NCBI RefSeq assembly: GCF_000835495.1
Contig: NW_015622544.1
Location: 3,190,855-3,254,854 of the forward strand
Source of the DNA: Cladophialophora immunda
Lineage: Eukaryota; Ascomycota; Eurotiomycetes; Chaetothyriales; Herpotrichiellaceae
DNA: 64,000 nt
Reading direction: 5' to 3'
Made by a program: the position numbers and the translations under genes. Under the pieces are notes generated by a model, which was not told where the DNA came from, searched no databases, and saw only the letters and a program-made list of their open reading frames with translations. Numbering within the stretch: the stretch's first letter is position 1; every line of letters begins with the position of its first letter. This document shows positions 11,373 to 22,271 of this stretch, piece after piece.

Positions 11373-12511
11373 CTAATTTACGAGGATAGCCTGGGAATAG
11401 GGATTTTGGGCCACCTTGTCGTTGCTCTTGCCCTCGGGGTCGCCTCTGCTCATCCGTCCTCGGCTGGTTCGGTAGACGCCTCGGCTGGCATCCACGATAG
11501 GGTTGATCCACAGCTTCTCACTTCCCTTTGCGGCCGCGCCGGCAGCCCGAGTCGTCATGCCCAGGCCGGTTGGGTGGTAATTGATATAGATGCCCTCCCA
11601 GCCCTGATGCTCTGGCAGGGCAAAGATTTCATGCATGATACCGATGTGCTTGTGCTTGGACACGGTGTCGTTCCACCAATTCCAGGCCTCACGATGAATC
11701 GGTGATAGTGCAAACCTGTGAATGTCCTCCACCGAGCGCCAGTACGAAATGGTGGCGAGTTCGTTGCCTGTGGACCGTTCGCCGCCATTGATCCAAGTCG
11801 ACATACCCATGACTGAAGAGAGTTAGCGGAGAAGATGCGTGGGAAGGGAAAGCAAGCGACTTACAACCACTTTCTTCTCGAGTGTCTTCTAATTGCACAA
11901 GCATGTCCCGAAACCGATCGGCAACTTCCTTATAGCCTGGAACATAAGACGGTCAGAGGAGGTTGATTTGAAGTAAAAAAAGTCGATCCTTACCATCAGC
12001 AAACATGCCCAGGGGCGAATTGCTCCTTGCTCCTAGAATCATGACGGCACGTGGGCCATTCTCGCCGGGGTTGCCATGGACCACCTCTGTCTCTTCTTCG
12101 GAAGGATATCCCACGCTCCATTTGCCATCAATGACGCCCTCGGCCCAGATGTTCTTTTTCAGGCCAAAGTGCATCAAGAACGCATCGACAATGTTCCATC
12201 CCAAGATGAGCAGGACAGGGAAAGCGGCATAAGATCGAGGAAAGATGAACGAGAGAAGAATCTGAAGGGCACCGCCCATGAGGAGCCATGTTGTTACGGT
12301 GAAGTTGTCCTTGAGAAGCTAAAAGGATTGGGACGGATTAGTTCCACCACACGGTGAAACAGACGACTTCGTCTAGAAATCTACTTACAGCAATGTCAGA
12401 ACCGGAAAAGGGGCCGAAGCCGGTCTTCTTGCCAGATCCAATATTTCCTGCAATGGAGTACTGCGATCGGGGCTTCTGGCTGGAAGCTGGAAATAGTGTT
12501 TTGATACCCAT
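11373..12511 (-). CDS. af470-like / DUF4188 monooxygenase-fold protein
   Basis: Four exons on the minus strand: 12511-12389, 12318-11994, 11936-11865, 11812-11373. All have GTAAGT/GTAAGG donors and AG acceptors, giving 319 residues. Two membrane-spanning stretches in exon 2 ('TTWLLMGGALQILLSFIF', 'YAAFPVLLILGWNIVDAFL') precede a ferredoxin-like alpha/beta domain. Exon junctions restore the conserved block 'GYKEVADRFRDM ... GCF/GFMGMSTW'. The C-terminal part has 'SVEDIHRFALSPIHREAWNW' and 'HIGIMHEIF', typical of the family that includes Fma-ABM (af470) of the fumagillin pathway. Family members are antibiotic-biosynthesis-monooxygenase-like oxygenases that usually need no cofactor. No biosynthetic genes surround it, so a secondary-metabolite role is not supported here. 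Confidence 0.75.
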
Positions 12512-12620
12512 GTTGGGGTCGAGTGTCGTTCAATGGCTGTCACAGTGAAAAATGTCTTGAGAGTTCTGGTCAGGTTGACACAAGCTTGCTGAGTATAGAA
12601 GGGAAGGGGGCAGTCATCGT

Positions 12621-12628
12621 TTATAAAG
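12621..12628 (-). promoter_or_regulatory. possible TATA box of the af470-like gene
   Basis: TTATAAAG (minus-strand reading CTTTATAA) lies about 110 bp upstream of the ATG at 12511, a usual distance for a fungal TATA element with a short leader. Sequence match only. Confidence 0.4.
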
Positions 12629-13686
12629 GGCTCAGATAACCAGCATACTCTCCTTGGTCTTTCCGTCGGTCAATGCGCGTCGCTTCGTATGGCAACGGGA
12701 TTGGGGCTAGCGAACGCTGAGGGTAAGAAACGGCTGCTAGGCTGCTCGCTAGGTGAGATATGGTGGCCTAAACTCTGGTGCATCGTATCCACTGCAGCCA
12801 AACAGGTTGCACACTTAGTCAGAGGAGAATCCGTTCTATCTCAAAGGCACCTGTATATGTGGCTGGCTGCGTGGAGCTGAAGAACCCGCAAGGCTTTCGG
12901 TGTCGCTTGGGCGGATAGGAAGGTTTCCTTCTAAGCGCAACTTCGTGGGTCGCTATTCCTTGGACGTGAGCAACTGGAGCATGACTGTGACAGAACGAAG
13001 TAGTCTGAAGCCTGGAGCCACGCCTAACAGCCTGCGCGCACGGATTCTGTGAAGCTGGAGTCTGGGCCGTGTGTTCACAAAACCTTTGTCAAGCAAAATA
13101 TTCAACTAGACCGCTCTCTTCCTCGCAAATAAGAAACCGAGCGTCTGTTCGGTGCGATGTGAGAGCCAATCAAGCACATTGGCATGGGCTGCAGGGCTGA
13201 AGTAATGGCTGCTGGATGCCGGATGCTGACGCCACGATGGCAACAACGTCCCATTCCATGCTAGTATAAGCAGCGAAGTCAGGGTCCCAGTTCAGCTCGC
13301 TTCGAGGAGATGTCGTAGGTAGAGCAAATGGCCAGTCCAGACGTGGTACATACCTCGATAGGCTTGGTTAGCTTGTTCATTAGACTGCCGTAACACTTGC
13401 CTGATTTGCACTATGATGCGGGAAACGAGTTGTGGGAGACACACAGACGAGTGTGCTGCGCACTGACTCCTGTCTGGAATGGGTGCTTCGATCAATCCCT
13501 CTGCACGCGACGCAGAGTAGATGGGAAACAGCTACGTTATCGAGGGGCCTCAGTTGTAGAATAGGTCAGTTTGTTGTCTGCCGTAGTATTCGTTAAAGTG
13601 GCAAGGGATCTGGCTGCGCAGGCGAGATCAATCAGCGAGATGCCCGCCATACACCGGGCTGTTGGTTGAACATCCTTCCTCCCAAT
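12629..13686. other. intergenic, no gene seen
   Basis: About 1.1 kb between the divergent af470-like and AP-3 mu genes. Open frames are short and frequently interrupted, with no recognisable motif, tRNA boxes or repeats. Confidence 0.4.
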
Positions 13687-15452
13687 ATGAGCGTCACCAT
13701 TGACGCGCTCTACATCTTTGATGATCACAAGTAGGCTGTCTCTGTGTCCGCCATAGCAACCCGGACTGCTAACCCTATGCAAGCAACTGCGTCCTCGAAC
13801 ACATTTATTCAGGTCGCCCGCCGTCTGCGCAGACCCTCATCACCAGCTTGACTGCGCGACCTGGCCCTCGTCCATCCATCCTTCAGCTCTCAGACCTTGC
13901 CCCTCCAACCACCGCGTACTCGATTTCCCCTTCAGCCTTCCAGCTGATTGCAGTGTCTGGCAAAGATGCCCAGTCGCTGGCCATCCTCGATTTCCTTCAT
14001 CGAGTCCTCGATGTCTTTGAGGATTTTCTCGGGAGCCCCCTCCTAACCACAAAGATTGAGGACAACTATGAAATTGTGGCGCAATTACTGGGTGAAATGT
14101 GTGATGGGGGCATAATATGCAACACCGAACCCAATGCGCTGAGAGAGTCGGTAGAGGTTTCTTCGGTGCTGGGCAAGTTGTTCACCCACGTCGGACTGCC
14201 TGGGTACACTTTGGACCAAGTCTCGCAACCATACGCGGTGCTAATCTTTTGCAGGACTTCGCCCGCTCTCGGACCGTCGAGCAACTTCTCCTCCAGCCTG
14301 CGTGGAACTGCTTCGCCCCCTGTAGGACCGGCAATCCCATGGCGGAAGTCCAATGTCCGGCACACCTCTAACGAGCTCTATGTCGATATCATTGAGAATC
14401 TGTCTGTCATCCTCGCTCCTTCAGGGCGTCCCATATCCGCACGCTCACACGGCTCGATTGCCTTCACAGCCAAAATATCTGGTGTGCCCGATTTGCTTCT
14501 GGTATTGACTGCGCCCGGAGGCACCAGCAGTGCCAAAACTTCGGGAATCACCCGCACTATGCAACTCCCTGTCTTCCATCCCTGCGTCCGGTTAGTCAGA
14601 TGGAAAGAGCACCCGGGGGAGCTGTCATTTGTCCCTCCAGACGGCCGTTTCATGCTTGCAGGTTACGAGACTGACCTGATGCCGTCTTCCCTCGACACGG
14701 ATCAGCCTCCTAGCAAGAGTGACAGAATATTCCTTCCAGCCACAGTAGATCTGCGAGGTGGACTTGGTAGTTCCGGTTCCGAGTTTGAAGCCAAATTGAC
14801 GTTGAACAATAACTTTCCTGGGGTCTCTTCAGCGACCAAACCAAGCGCCTCGCGGACAAGCTCAGGCCCGATCTCTTCTCTGTCCTTCGGCGGTGCCAGC
14901 AGTGGTAGTTCCAGTGCCCCCACATTGGAAGCCGTGATGGTCACGATACCTTTTCCTTCCGACGTGCGGAGCGTCACCGAATTGAAGGCCTCGAGGGGGG
15001 AAGCCACATTCAATGCATTTGACAGAGTCGTCGAATGGAAAGTCCCCACCAAGGATGGCGCATCGATCAACGGAACAGCGACATTGACGGGCACAGTGGC
15101 GGGTGCCTTCAACGTGCAAAATGACATGGATGAAGAGACCCAAGCGGCCGAAATCGGGAAACAGAACACCATGGCAGGGTATTACCAGGAAGATGTGGTC
15201 GCCAATCAGGGCACAACATCCGAGCCATCAGGAAATGGTAACTCCAAAAGGACACAAGCAACCAAGGCGCTGATGCCAAGATCGATCTCGGTCTCATTCA
15301 GTGTCAAGGGATGGCTCCCGAGCGGGATCAAGGTCGACAGCCTAGTGGTCGACGTGAAGAAATCCAAGGGATTGGGCGACGGCGTCCGGCCGTACAAAGG
15401 CGTCAAGTACCTTACTGTGAGCAGGCAGGGTGTTGAGAGAAGGGTGGAATGA
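13687..15452 (+). CDS. APM3: AP-3 adaptor complex mu subunit (Apm3)
   Basis: Three exons: 13687-13730, 13784-14203 and 14255-15452, giving 553 residues. Intron 1 (GTAGGC ... branch GCTAAC ... GCAAG) restores the mu N-terminus 'IDALYIFDDHNNCVLEH'. Intron 2 (GTACAC ... GCTAAT ... TTTGCAG) is 51 nt and in frame, so it is easily missed. The longin-like N-domain (about residues 1-145) includes 'VLDVFEDFLG', 'DNYEIVAQLLGEMCDGGI' and 'ICNTEPNALRE'. The mu homology domain begins around 'NELYVDIIENLSVILAP' and runs to the end. AP-3 moves cargo such as SNAREs and alkaline phosphatase from Golgi/endosomes to vacuoles; the mu subunit binds Yxx-phi sorting signals and assembles with delta, beta3 and sigma3. 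The internal Ser/Gly-rich insert around 330-370 is fungal. No direct neighbour belongs to AP-3. Confidence 0.9.
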
Positions 15453-16285
15453 ATGAGACATGATGTACAGGATTAATGAAACGTCAAAGTAAGCTGAATT
15501 ACAGATGCCTTGCAACGATTTTGCTATTGTCGTCGAGCATGAACCCTTGAGACTTGGGGCCACGCCGACAAAAGGCAGCTCAGAAATATCTGTCGACAAC
15601 AAGACACTCGTTAGGAAGCTCCATGTTTTTGTTTCCCCCTTGCCATGCACCGTCCGTAACCTGCCCTACCATACCATATCATGCCCATCTGTCTGTCTGT
15701 CTGTCCGTCCATGCCATGCATGCCATGCTTGTTATGTCCGGTGACCCTCGCTCGCCAGCGACCATGCAATGTGTAATGCCAATGTGTAATGCCAATGTCA
15801 ATACCCATTTTTTGCCCCTGGTCACCAGTTTCCCTTCCCCGATCCCCAGCTCCAAGTTGAAAACTCATCAACCCGGGAGGGGAGCATGGAAAGCAACAAC
15901 AAAATCTCCAGAACGCCACGCCTGAATAGAGCAGTGAAATAAAGACAATAAAAGAAAAAATGTAGTGTCTCATCAATCATCGTCCCAGTGGTCGTTAAGT
16001 GTGTTGGTCGTCGTTATCATCATCCGGATGTTTTTCTCCGGAAAGGGAACAAGAATCGCGCCTCGATTTGTGTGTGTGAAAACTCCGGCTAGCCCAATTC
16101 GTAGAGAGACAGAGAGAAGTGCGATGAAGTGCGACGATGGTAACTAACGATGTGATGATGTGATGCTTGTTGAGAAGAAAAGGTCATGAGAAGAAATCGA
16201 AGAAGGAAGAGACGGAGATGCTGAGAGGTCATGAGCGTAGCCAGTCCTGTCCTCACCCCCAGCCTATGATGTGGTGACGATCATG
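15453..16285. other. convergent intergenic region with short tandem repeats
   Basis: Lies between the ends of AP-3 mu and the DUF3602 gene. It holds a short run of tctg units (15691-15709), then 'ccatgccatgcatgccatgc' (15709-15728) and a duplicated 'aatgtgtaatgcc' at about 15770-15795. No coding signal. Confidence 0.5.
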
Positions 16286-16879
16286 TTACTGCTGGAGGTG
16301 GTGATGGTGGTGATGCATGCCCATGCCGGTGATCTTCTTCCATCCCTTCTTGACGCTGCGGTTGAATTGGTCCGCGCCGGACTCGCTGCCGTGCGAGCTC
16401 GCGCTGGTGGCCGAGAGGGAGCTGGCTTCGCTCGGCCTCCGCCTCATCATCATGGCGTTGGCGCTGGTGCTGCCGTTGTTGTTGTTGTTATTGCCGACGT
16501 GGCCGACATTGCCGGCCCCGCCCCTGCCGACGTGGTACACGGGGGCGGCGTCGCGCTCCCACCGCAGCTGCTGCTCGAGTTCCTCGTCGAAGCTGAAGAT
16601 GGCGCGCTCGGAGCTGGGGAACACGTTGCCCGCCCCGCCGCGGCCGGAGGTGAAGGTCTTCCTGGAGCTGGAGGCCGACGAGGTCGTCGACGACGCCAGG
16701 GAGCCGAGCCGTGACGATGACGTGCGTCCGCCGGTGCTGGCGTCGCTACCCCATGCGGAGGCGCTGCTCGACGAGGATCTCACGGCGTTGCCGAAGCCGC
16801 CCCGCCCCGTCGAGATGAAGTGTGTGTTGTTGGTGACTGAGGGGTGTGGTTCGACGATCGAGTAGGATCTTGACGACAT
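16286..16879 (-). CDS. DUF3602 protein with GRGGxGN repeats
   Basis: An intronless 197-residue protein from the ATG at 16879 (an in-frame ATG 57 nt upstream gives a longer N-terminus without resemblance). It has three copies of the family motif: GRGGFGN, GRGGAGN and GRGGAGN, spaced 50-60 residues apart in Ser/Asn-rich disorder. DUF3602 is a fungal family of short, disordered, GRGGAGN-repeat proteins of unknown function, often stress-responsive. The C-terminus carries a basic 'KKGWKKI' segment and a run of six histidines at the very end. Several homopolymer runs (six Asn, Met triplet) come from triplet expansion. The motif is clear; the role is not. Confidence 0.75.
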   Translation of the reverse strand: MSSRSYSIVEPHPSVTNNTHFISTGRGGFGNAVRSSSSSASAWGSDASTGGRTSSSRLGSLASSTTSSASSSRKTFTSGRGGAGNVFPSSERAIFSFDEELEQQLRWERDAAPVYHVGRGGAGNVGHVGNNNNNNGSTSANAMMMRRRPSEASSLSATSASSHGSESGADQFNRSVKKGWKKITGMGMHHHHHHLQQ

Positions 16880-18564
16880 CTTTGGAGAGTTGGTGTTGGT
16901 GTGGTTGTGTTGTGACTTGTCAAACAGAATTGTCAAATTTGACTGAATGAGTTCTTCTTATTTGTTTCGAGGATGAATGTTCTCGATTGTGATGATGTAT
17001 TGACCTGGTATGTGCTGCGTCGAGACTCCCCTGTGTGGTGTTGGGTCAGGAGTATTTATGATTGGTGCACGCGTGAGGATGTTGTGCGGACTAGAGCCAG
17101 GAATGGATTCGATTGGATTCTGTCGAGCTGTCAGGTGACAGTGGTAAGTCAGTAGTTCGTGTTGTTGTTGTCGGTGGCTGGTTTGAGGTATTTTCCGCAC
17201 GGTCAATGACGATGCGGCTTCTGTCAGTAGTAATAGGCAACTTGGGATGGGAAATAAGAATGCCGTCACGAGGAGGACCAGGGGACCAGGTGATTATATA
17301 CAGATCACGGACCACTTGTGAGAGAAAATTTTCTATACGGACAACAAGGAGCAGTTGACGCGACGATCCCCAGTCAAGACGCAAGCAAGGGGCCGTCACA
17401 GGCACGGAGAGTGTGAATTCTGGGGCCATTACTCGATAGAAACCCAGCACCTGCTCGCACCTTGCAGTTAACTGGAAAGTGTCGGCCAAGGTTGAGACAG
17501 GCCTGCCGTTAACTGCAAAGCGCGGCGGTGCAAATTTGCAGGTCACGATGGGGACAAGGACAGATGGCGACACAACGAGCGGGAAAATAGACAAGACTGG
17601 CGTCATGGAATAAGGAGAAAGGTGACACGGTAGCCGGTGGATATTGGAGACCAAGGAAAACCAAGAGCAGAGTAAGGTGGTGACAGTACTTGCGTGATGG
17701 GCGGAAGCTGCGCGATGGCGAAAGTCTCTGGTAGAAAATTCCTCTGGCGGAGTCGCCGGCGAGGGGCTGATTGGCTGCAGCAAGACGTCAGGTTGACCAC
17801 GAGATGCGACCAGATGCGACGCCCGCTCCAGCTGGGAGAATCCGTTAGTCATGCCCAGCCTCAGTGCGGCCTGGTGAGCCTGATCCTCCGCCACGCGCTG
17901 CCCTCCGAAGCAATCTATGGGGTAATCGTCTGGCGCCCAGAGCGGGGACCGTCGTTTCCTGGGGGTAATAGATTGCTTTCCTTTCTCCAGCCGTCACCAC
18001 AGTCACCACGCTCACCACCGCAACCGCCGCAACCACCGCAGAGGCCGGGGCCCCTGAAACAGCCCTTGCTTTTCCCGCATTCTTTCTCCTGGTAGACTCT
18101 GTTTTGGTCCTCCTGTTTGCTGACTTGTCGGCCTGACAATCCGACACGTGTTGGCTTTTACCCCTGAGGAGGATCGATACGATCTCGCCCGGCCCGTCGA
18201 ACAGAGGGAACGTCCGCCCTTTGATGTTTATGTTTGTCTGCCTCGATCCGGGTATTGCTTCCAGAGCATGTCGACCTATGGCTAGACCCATCCCCGGATT
18301 CTCGGCACTTCCCCGCAGTTGCCCAAGACGGTGGCCCTGGGTGTCATCGATCACCCGATCCAAAATTGGCCTCTCCGTGACGCCGGGTAATGGGTGTTCA
18401 TTGCGCGCTGCCGGTGGTGCCTGACACACAAAAGGCTTTTTGCTTTTGTTTTTGCCTTCACCGCCAGATGGCTCATCGTTTCGTGGGCTGGATGTGACCA
18501 AGCCGAGGTGCTCAAACTCCTGGCCACGACTTCAACGAGCACTACCGCGCTGGACGACGCTCCA
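16880..18564. other. intergenic, long chance frames but no supported gene
   Basis: 1.7 kb between the DUF3602 gene start and the Arp1 gene end. Minus-strand open frames of 267 codons (17091-17894) and 218 codons (17845-18501) exist, but they are compositionally biased (Pro/Ser/Thr/Arg), overlap each other in different frames and have no motif. 17985-18060 is a run of 'ccaccg/caccgc' units that explains part of them. Confidence 0.4.
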
Positions 18565-19764
18565 TCAGGTGAATTTGGTGTGGATAACGTCCGGATTCTC
18601 GTGCCAGTCGTCAATGCTGACCCACATCTAGCCTGGGATTAGTGGTGAGCCAACAATGAAAATTTGGTGGCCACGTACCTTTCTGAATGTGCTCAACCCA
18701 GCAAGGATGCTACCACCAATCCAGGTGCTGTACTTTCGCTCGGGGGGCGCGTATATCTTGATGCGCATGTCCTTGACCGCCAGCCTTTGCATTTCATACA
18801 GAAGTCGGTCCGGAAACCCCTTACATAGAGTGGTTCCGCCGCTGAGGACAACATTGCCGAAAAGGTTTTTGCGGAGGTCCATGTCCGTCCGGTTGATGGC
18901 ATCCACCACCATTTGATGGATGCCCTGATACTCCAGTCCGATCAACTCTGGCTCGAACAGAATCTCGGGTGCCCGGAATCGTTCCGCCCCGATTTTGATC
19001 TTCTGGCCATCTGGGAGCACATACTCGACATCCCTTTTCTCGTTCTTCCATATCCCTTGTGACCAGTCCTTCTCTTCTTTTCGTGGGTCGAGGGCGATGT
19101 ATGCGGTTTTCTCTTTCATGATTCGGACAATTTCTTTTTCTGCGCTGGTGTGAAAGACGTGTCCATTTTTGCGCAGGAGCAGTTGCATGTATTCTGTGAT
19201 GTCTCTTCCCGCCACGTCGATTCTCCTTATGCTGCTGGGAATTGCGAACCCTTCGTAGACAGGAACGGCATGACTGACACCATCCCCACTGTCCAGAACG
19301 ATACCAGTCGTTCGACCACTCGCATACAGACTCAGAACGGCTTGGATAGACATGTATATCGCAGGGACGTTGAATTGTTCAAATAGGATCTGGGCGGCCG
19401 TGTCTCGATTTTGTCTCGGGTTCAAAGGCGGCTCTGTGAGGAGGACAGGGTGTTCCTCGCTCAGTGTTTTCAACTCTTGCTCGTAGACATAGGTCCAAAT
19501 CTTCTCCATATCATCCCAATCAGTCACAATTCCGTGTTCAAGCGGATACTTGATTTTCAGGAGGCCTCGTAGTTCCTGCGCCTTAGGACCGATGAAGACG
19601 TCTCCCTCCAGAGCGCCGGCAAGGGCACGGACGTGTTTAGGTCGACCAACATAGGAAGGGAAATAGGCCGCAGGAAGATCGGTCCCGGCGAAGCCAGCTC
19701 GAATGGTGCCACTTCCGTTGTCCAGCACCAGCGGCACATTGTGCAGGCTTCCACCGTCGGCCAT
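18565..19764 (-). CDS. ARP1: actin-related protein Arp1 (centractin), dynactin filament subunit
   Basis: Two exons, 19764-18679 and 18627-18565, joined over a 51-nt intron (GTACGT ... GGCTAG), giving 382 residues. The actin fold is complete: '[15 protein letters not shown]' (phosphate 1), '[12 protein letters not shown]' (phosphate 2), and '[12 protein letters not shown]' (adenosine). The spliced C-terminus '[19 protein letters not shown]' is Arp1-like and differs from conventional actin. Arp1 forms the short filament of dynactin, which links dynein to cargo; the Neurospora orthologue is ro-4. The start at 19764 ('MADGGSLHN') precedes the first strand; an in-frame ATG at 19878 would add a hydrophobic 38-residue leader that Arp1 proteins do not have. 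It is divergent from the U1-C gene. Confidence 0.93.
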
Positions 19765-20101
19765 GTCGACCACAAGTATTCCAAACAAGCAAAGACTGAT
19801 ACTGAAAGGGATTGCTGCTTCAATCACCGCATTATGTCGATGGTGTAGTTGTTTCGGAGAGGAATAGGGACCAGACAAGAGAAGACGCGAGTCCAGTGTC
19901 CAGACGCGACCAGAGAAAATTCTGCCGCTTTACACCGCCTTTGTAGATTTGTTCCTCCGCCACTGGCAGCCGACTTTCACAACACGTAGAAACACGCACC
20001 GCAGAGCCATCAAGCTACCTAGCTACTGGTCTACTTGCCAACGCTGAATACAACGACCCATTTGTTCTTAAGATTGAGCTCGAGCAGTTTCAGCCATCAA
20101 A
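19765..20101. promoter_or_regulatory. shared divergent promoter, Arp1 / U1-C
   Basis: 337 bp between the two starts. No TATA box or repeat is evident; the region presumably drives both housekeeping genes. Confidence 0.4.
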
Positions 20102-20863
20102 ATGCCCAAATATAAGTCGTTCCATCCCCTCCCATGACTGTTTGACTGACATTCGCAGTACTCTTTTGCGACTACTGCGATGTCTACCTTACACATGATT
20201 CGATGTCTGTGCGCAAGGCTCACAATGCTGGCCGAAATCACCTGAGAAATGTCGTCGAGTATTATCAGCGTACGTACCAAAAGACAGGAAGAGCTCAACA
20301 GTGTTTAACAAAATTCAGAGATTGGCCACGAGAAGGCACAGTCGGTTATTGACTCGATCACATCGTCTTACGCCGCCGAAGGTCAAGCAAATCCCATGCT
20401 TCAACAGGCTGCGCCAGGATTTCCTCCACCTCTCCCTGGCTTCCCAGGTATGTTCGGCCTCGGCCCGGTCTGAATCTTTGTCTCATCGATATCCCTCACA
20501 GGAATGCCTCCTCCCCCATTCGGAATGCCTGGTGCTCCGCCGCCAGGTTCTGGAGGTGTAGTACCTCCGCCTGGCGGCGGTCGTGGAATGCCGTTTCCAC
20601 CCTTCCCGCCCAGTGGCGCTCCTCCTCCAAACCTCCCAAATGGCTTGCCTTTTCCTCCACCACCAGGAGGATTCCCTCCCAATTTTCAATTTCCTCCTCC
20701 AGGGGGCCCTGGCGGTTTCCCACCTCCAGGTCAACAAGGCCAGCAAGGCCCACCAGGGGGACCAAGCCCGGGACCTGGTAGTGGCATGAACCAAGGACAA
20801 GCCCCTCCTCCACCCGGTTTCAATATGAGCGGTCCACCGGGTGCAAATGACAACAGACGATGA
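20102..20863 (+). CDS. YHC1: U1 snRNP protein C (U1-C, Yhc1)
   Basis: Exons 2-4 are clear: 20159-20269, 20319-20447 and 20502-20863, with GTACGT and GTATGT donors. They encode the U1-type C2H2 zinc finger '[20 protein letters not shown]' continuing to GRNH, then '[20 protein letters not shown]' and a long Pro/Gly/Met/Phe-rich tail. U1-C stabilises pairing of U1 snRNA with the 5' splice site. The ATG at 20102 followed by 'CCCAAA' supplies the invariant Met-Pro-Lys. However, the only GT before the in-frame stop (20116) gives an exon 1 of 14 nt, which leaves the zinc finger out of frame. An intron starting at ATAAGT (20112) would give the right phase. Exon 1 is therefore uncertain; see findings. 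Confidence 0.85.
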
Positions 20864-21380
20864 GGACAGGGCCAAAACCATGAGATCAGAAGCCTTCCCA
20901 CATACGCGAAGCCATCAAGCGAAGACCTGTGCCTGAAGGGGTGTCCTCTGGACATAAACGCCTCCTTCGGGTGCCAAAATCGCTAATCTCGATCCACTCC
21001 CAGGTAGCAGACGCCCGCGGTACATTGGAGGAGCCGATCAAATCCTGGTTCGACGTGGCATTCGCTTCCTGTCTCCGACTAAAACACGGCGATGCTATAA
21101 AGACCATGTTAGGTATTATGCATATTGCATATAGACCGCCGGTGGCAAAGGAAGCCTATGCGCGTAACGAAATTAAACCCAGTCATTTGAAGATGAGTCA
21201 AATACAGAGATCACAGCTGAAGTTTGTTCGACCTCAAACCTGCACTCCGCCACGATGGTCGTGCCTGCCTTGTCCGGGCGACAAGGTGTGGTTTGGCGCG
21301 AGTCATGAACAGGAACTCCCTGTTTTCTACCCGTCACGCGAAGTCGCCTTCTGTTTGCTTGCTAGTCAGTCTCTTCACCT
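20864..21380. other. intergenic, no gene seen
   Basis: U1-C 3' region and the upstream region of the small membrane-protein gene. A 173-codon plus-strand frame (20929-21450) has no motif and overlaps the next gene start in another frame. Confidence 0.4.
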
Positions 21381-21738
21381 ATGGCTTCCCACAACCTCAT
21401 CGAATTCCTGGAATATTTCATCGCGCCTATCTTTATTGTCTTGCTTCTAGCGCTCTTCATCCATTGTATATTGACGATCCACCGAAAAAGTGAGCGCCAC
21501 TTCTCCCGGTTCAACTCGATTCTATCCGCATCTCACTCACGTCAGTCTCTACTCAGCTGGGACGAAACAACTCCTGCGTGAACAGGATGACACCCACCAG
21601 CGCATGAGCAAGTCGACTTTGAAGAAAGCGCATCTGGCCAGACAGCAGGGCACGATCAGCACGATTTTATGGGATGTGTTCCCCGTACCTATCAAGAAAG
21701 TATTGGCTCCAGTCTCCCCTTACCAGCCCCCGGAATAG
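21381..21738 (+). CDS. small single-pass membrane protein, function unknown
   Basis: Two exons, 21381-21489 and 21557-21738, over a 67-nt intron (GTGAGC ... CTACTCAG), giving 96 residues. An N-terminal membrane anchor ('FIAPIFIVLLLALFIHCIL') is followed by a basic cytosolic part with 'SKSTLKKAHLARQQGTIST' and 'LWDVFPVPIKKVLAPVSPY'. Not recognised. The stop at 21736 may not be the true end: a coiled-coil frame begins just downstream, and an intron from GTATTG (about 21701) to CAACCAAG (about 21771) would join the two in frame. Confidence 0.5.
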
Positions 21739-21771
21739 CGGTAGCACATCAAGTCAGATCAACCAAGATAC

Positions 21772-22271
21772 TTGAACGCATCTCGTTTGCACGATCCAAG
21801 GGCATTAGAGACCGTGCGATGGAAGAAGTCGAGAAGAGCAAGCAAGATGCGCGAAGGGCACAGTCCAAAGCTCGCAAAGAAGCCGCAATGCAGGAACGCA
21901 AGACACGACGAGAGAAAGAAGAGAGAGAGCGAGCCGAGAAAAGACAAGAGAGCAGAGAAAGAGCAATGCAGAACAAGAAAATCAAGGCAGAGAGAAAGGC
22001 ACAAGAAAAGCGGGTGCAGGACTACTACGGCATACGCGGCTATGACCCCGGCGCTGGTATGCTTCACTCTAATCGAGAGAGGGTGGCGCACCGAACTACC
22101 GACGCACAATTACAGACATCTCAGAAGATTGACAAAATGTTGAGTTTGAGGCCGAAATCCAGTCAAACCTGGGGCGTAGAATATGGGAAACCGAAGGAGG
22201 ATCGTGGGAAAGGGCGCGCTTCACAATGTGGCGGCGGCGACATCAGACTCGATGGCGACCTTGAAGAATAG
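21772..22271 (+). CDS. highly charged coiled-coil segment (possible last exon of the preceding gene)
   Basis: An open frame of at least 165 codons after an acceptor-like CCAAG. Residues alternate K/R/E with hydrophobic positions ('EEVEKSKQDARRAQSKARKE' and onwards to about residue 85), a clear long charged helix. It is followed by 'YYGIRGYDPGAGMLH' and a glycine-rich tail. The first in-frame ATG is at about 21820. Either it is the C-terminal exon of the membrane-anchored protein at 21381, making a tail-tethered coiled coil, or a separate small gene. The antisense frame shows only the shadow of this composition. Confidence 0.45.

Noticed and set aside
17091..18501. Two long minus-strand frames (267 and 218 codons)
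   Set aside because: They overlap in different frames, have biased composition and no motif; part comes from ccaccg repeats.
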